Assembly (NCBI GenBank): GCA_016934135.1
Contig: JAFGTK010000161.1
Coordinates: 1 to 6,851 of the forward strand
Reading direction: 5' to 3'
Length of the DNA stretch: 6,851 nucleotides
DNA from: Deltaproteobacteria bacterium
GTDB lineage: Bacteria; Desulfobacterota; Desulfomonilia; UBA1062
A program made the translations under genes and the position numbers. Every line of letters starts with the position of its first letter. Position 1 is the first letter of the stretch. Shown piece by piece: positions 6,546-6,851 of the stretch. The notes beneath the pieces were generated by a model. That model worked only from the letters and a program-made list of their open reading frames with translations, searched no databases and was not told where the DNA came from.

Positions 6546-6851
6546 AGAAACAGGTAGACAAGTATCTTTCAAAACTCACAGCTCACGGGCTTATAGATTG
6601 TGACGATGCTGCCAGGCTATACGGCCTTGATGACGAGATATATACAAACCAGAGCATTGTGAGCGATGAAGTGGCGTCACTGTTCGGCCTGCTCAACATC
6701 AACAGCATGATCATTGCCAGGCCGGAAAAGATGCTGTGGTCGATCATCTCTCACCTCATCGATGATAATCCTCACCTGATAAGCCCATGCGACTGCGAAA
6801 GCCTGACCTTTATTCATGATATCCCGGTTGTGGATTCCTTAGACGTACACA
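6542..6851 (+). CDS. Partial gene: class II aldolase/adducin-like protein, N-terminus only (103 aa visible)
   Basis: The frame opens at an ATG that overlaps the preceding stop codon (ATGA), has a perfect GGAGG eight bases upstream, and stays open to the window edge. The visible part has KKQVDKYLSKLTAHGL at the start, then LFGLLNINSMIIARPEK (47-63), and SPCDCESLTFIHDIPVVDSL (81-100). From memory, the order 'NINS..-ARP', then 'P.DCE..TF.HDIPV', resembles a subgroup of class II aldolase/adducin family proteins found in anaerobes, where DCETRTF-like motifs occur. I could not check this and the metal-binding His residues of the aldolase fold would lie beyond the edge. Such enzymes handle sugar phosphates or other aldehyde-forming substrates, which would fit beside an aldehyde oxidoreductase. 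It could instead be an uncharacterised accessory protein. That it is a gene is near certain; the family is tentative. Confidence 0.85.
   Translation, partial: MKKQVDKYLSKLTAHGLIDCDDAARLYGLDDEIYTNQSIVSDEVASLFGLLNINSMIIARPEKMLWSIISHLIDDNPHLISPCDCESLTFIHDIPVVDSLDVH

Overview
The window suggests an anaerobic bacterium of moderate GC content. The main clue is a tungsten/molybdenum aldehyde:ferredoxin oxidoreductase (AOR) family enzyme, next to a very large membrane diguanylate cyclase. This combination is common in Desulfobacterota, Nitrospirota and other strict anaerobes, but nothing here fixes the lineage. I see no rRNA, tRNA, CRISPR array, insertion sequence, attachment site or replication origin.

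Layout. Positions 1-234 hold no gene I can support. A small helical protein of unknown function (89 aa) lies on the minus strand at 235-504, with a strong ribosome binding site. A 109-bp AT-rich gap separates it from the 1352-aa gene at 614-4672, also minus strand. That protein has three tandem seven-helix membrane modules, two extra helices, two GAF-like domains separated by a coiled coil, and a C-terminal GGDEF domain. Its active-site motif and product-inhibition (I-site) motif are both intact. A 124-bp divergent intergenic region (4673-4796) carries a nested inverted repeat that could be an operator. On the plus strand, 4797-6545 encodes a 582-aa AOR family protein with all four expected cluster cysteines. 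Its stop codon overlaps the start of a second gene at 6542, which runs off the window edge. That fragment resembles the N-terminus of class II aldolase/adducin-like proteins.

How the parts may work together. The large cyclase probably senses something at or in the membrane, and possibly a cytoplasmic ligand through its GAF domains, and adjusts cyclic di-GMP. The AOR-like enzyme and the overlapping downstream gene are almost certainly co-transcribed and probably share one metabolic task around an aldehyde. The cyclase and the oxidoreductase are transcribed away from each other, so they share upstream DNA, but a functional link between them is only conjecture. The most unusual items are the triplicated seven-helix sensor and the diverged AOR with its coupled aldolase-like partner.
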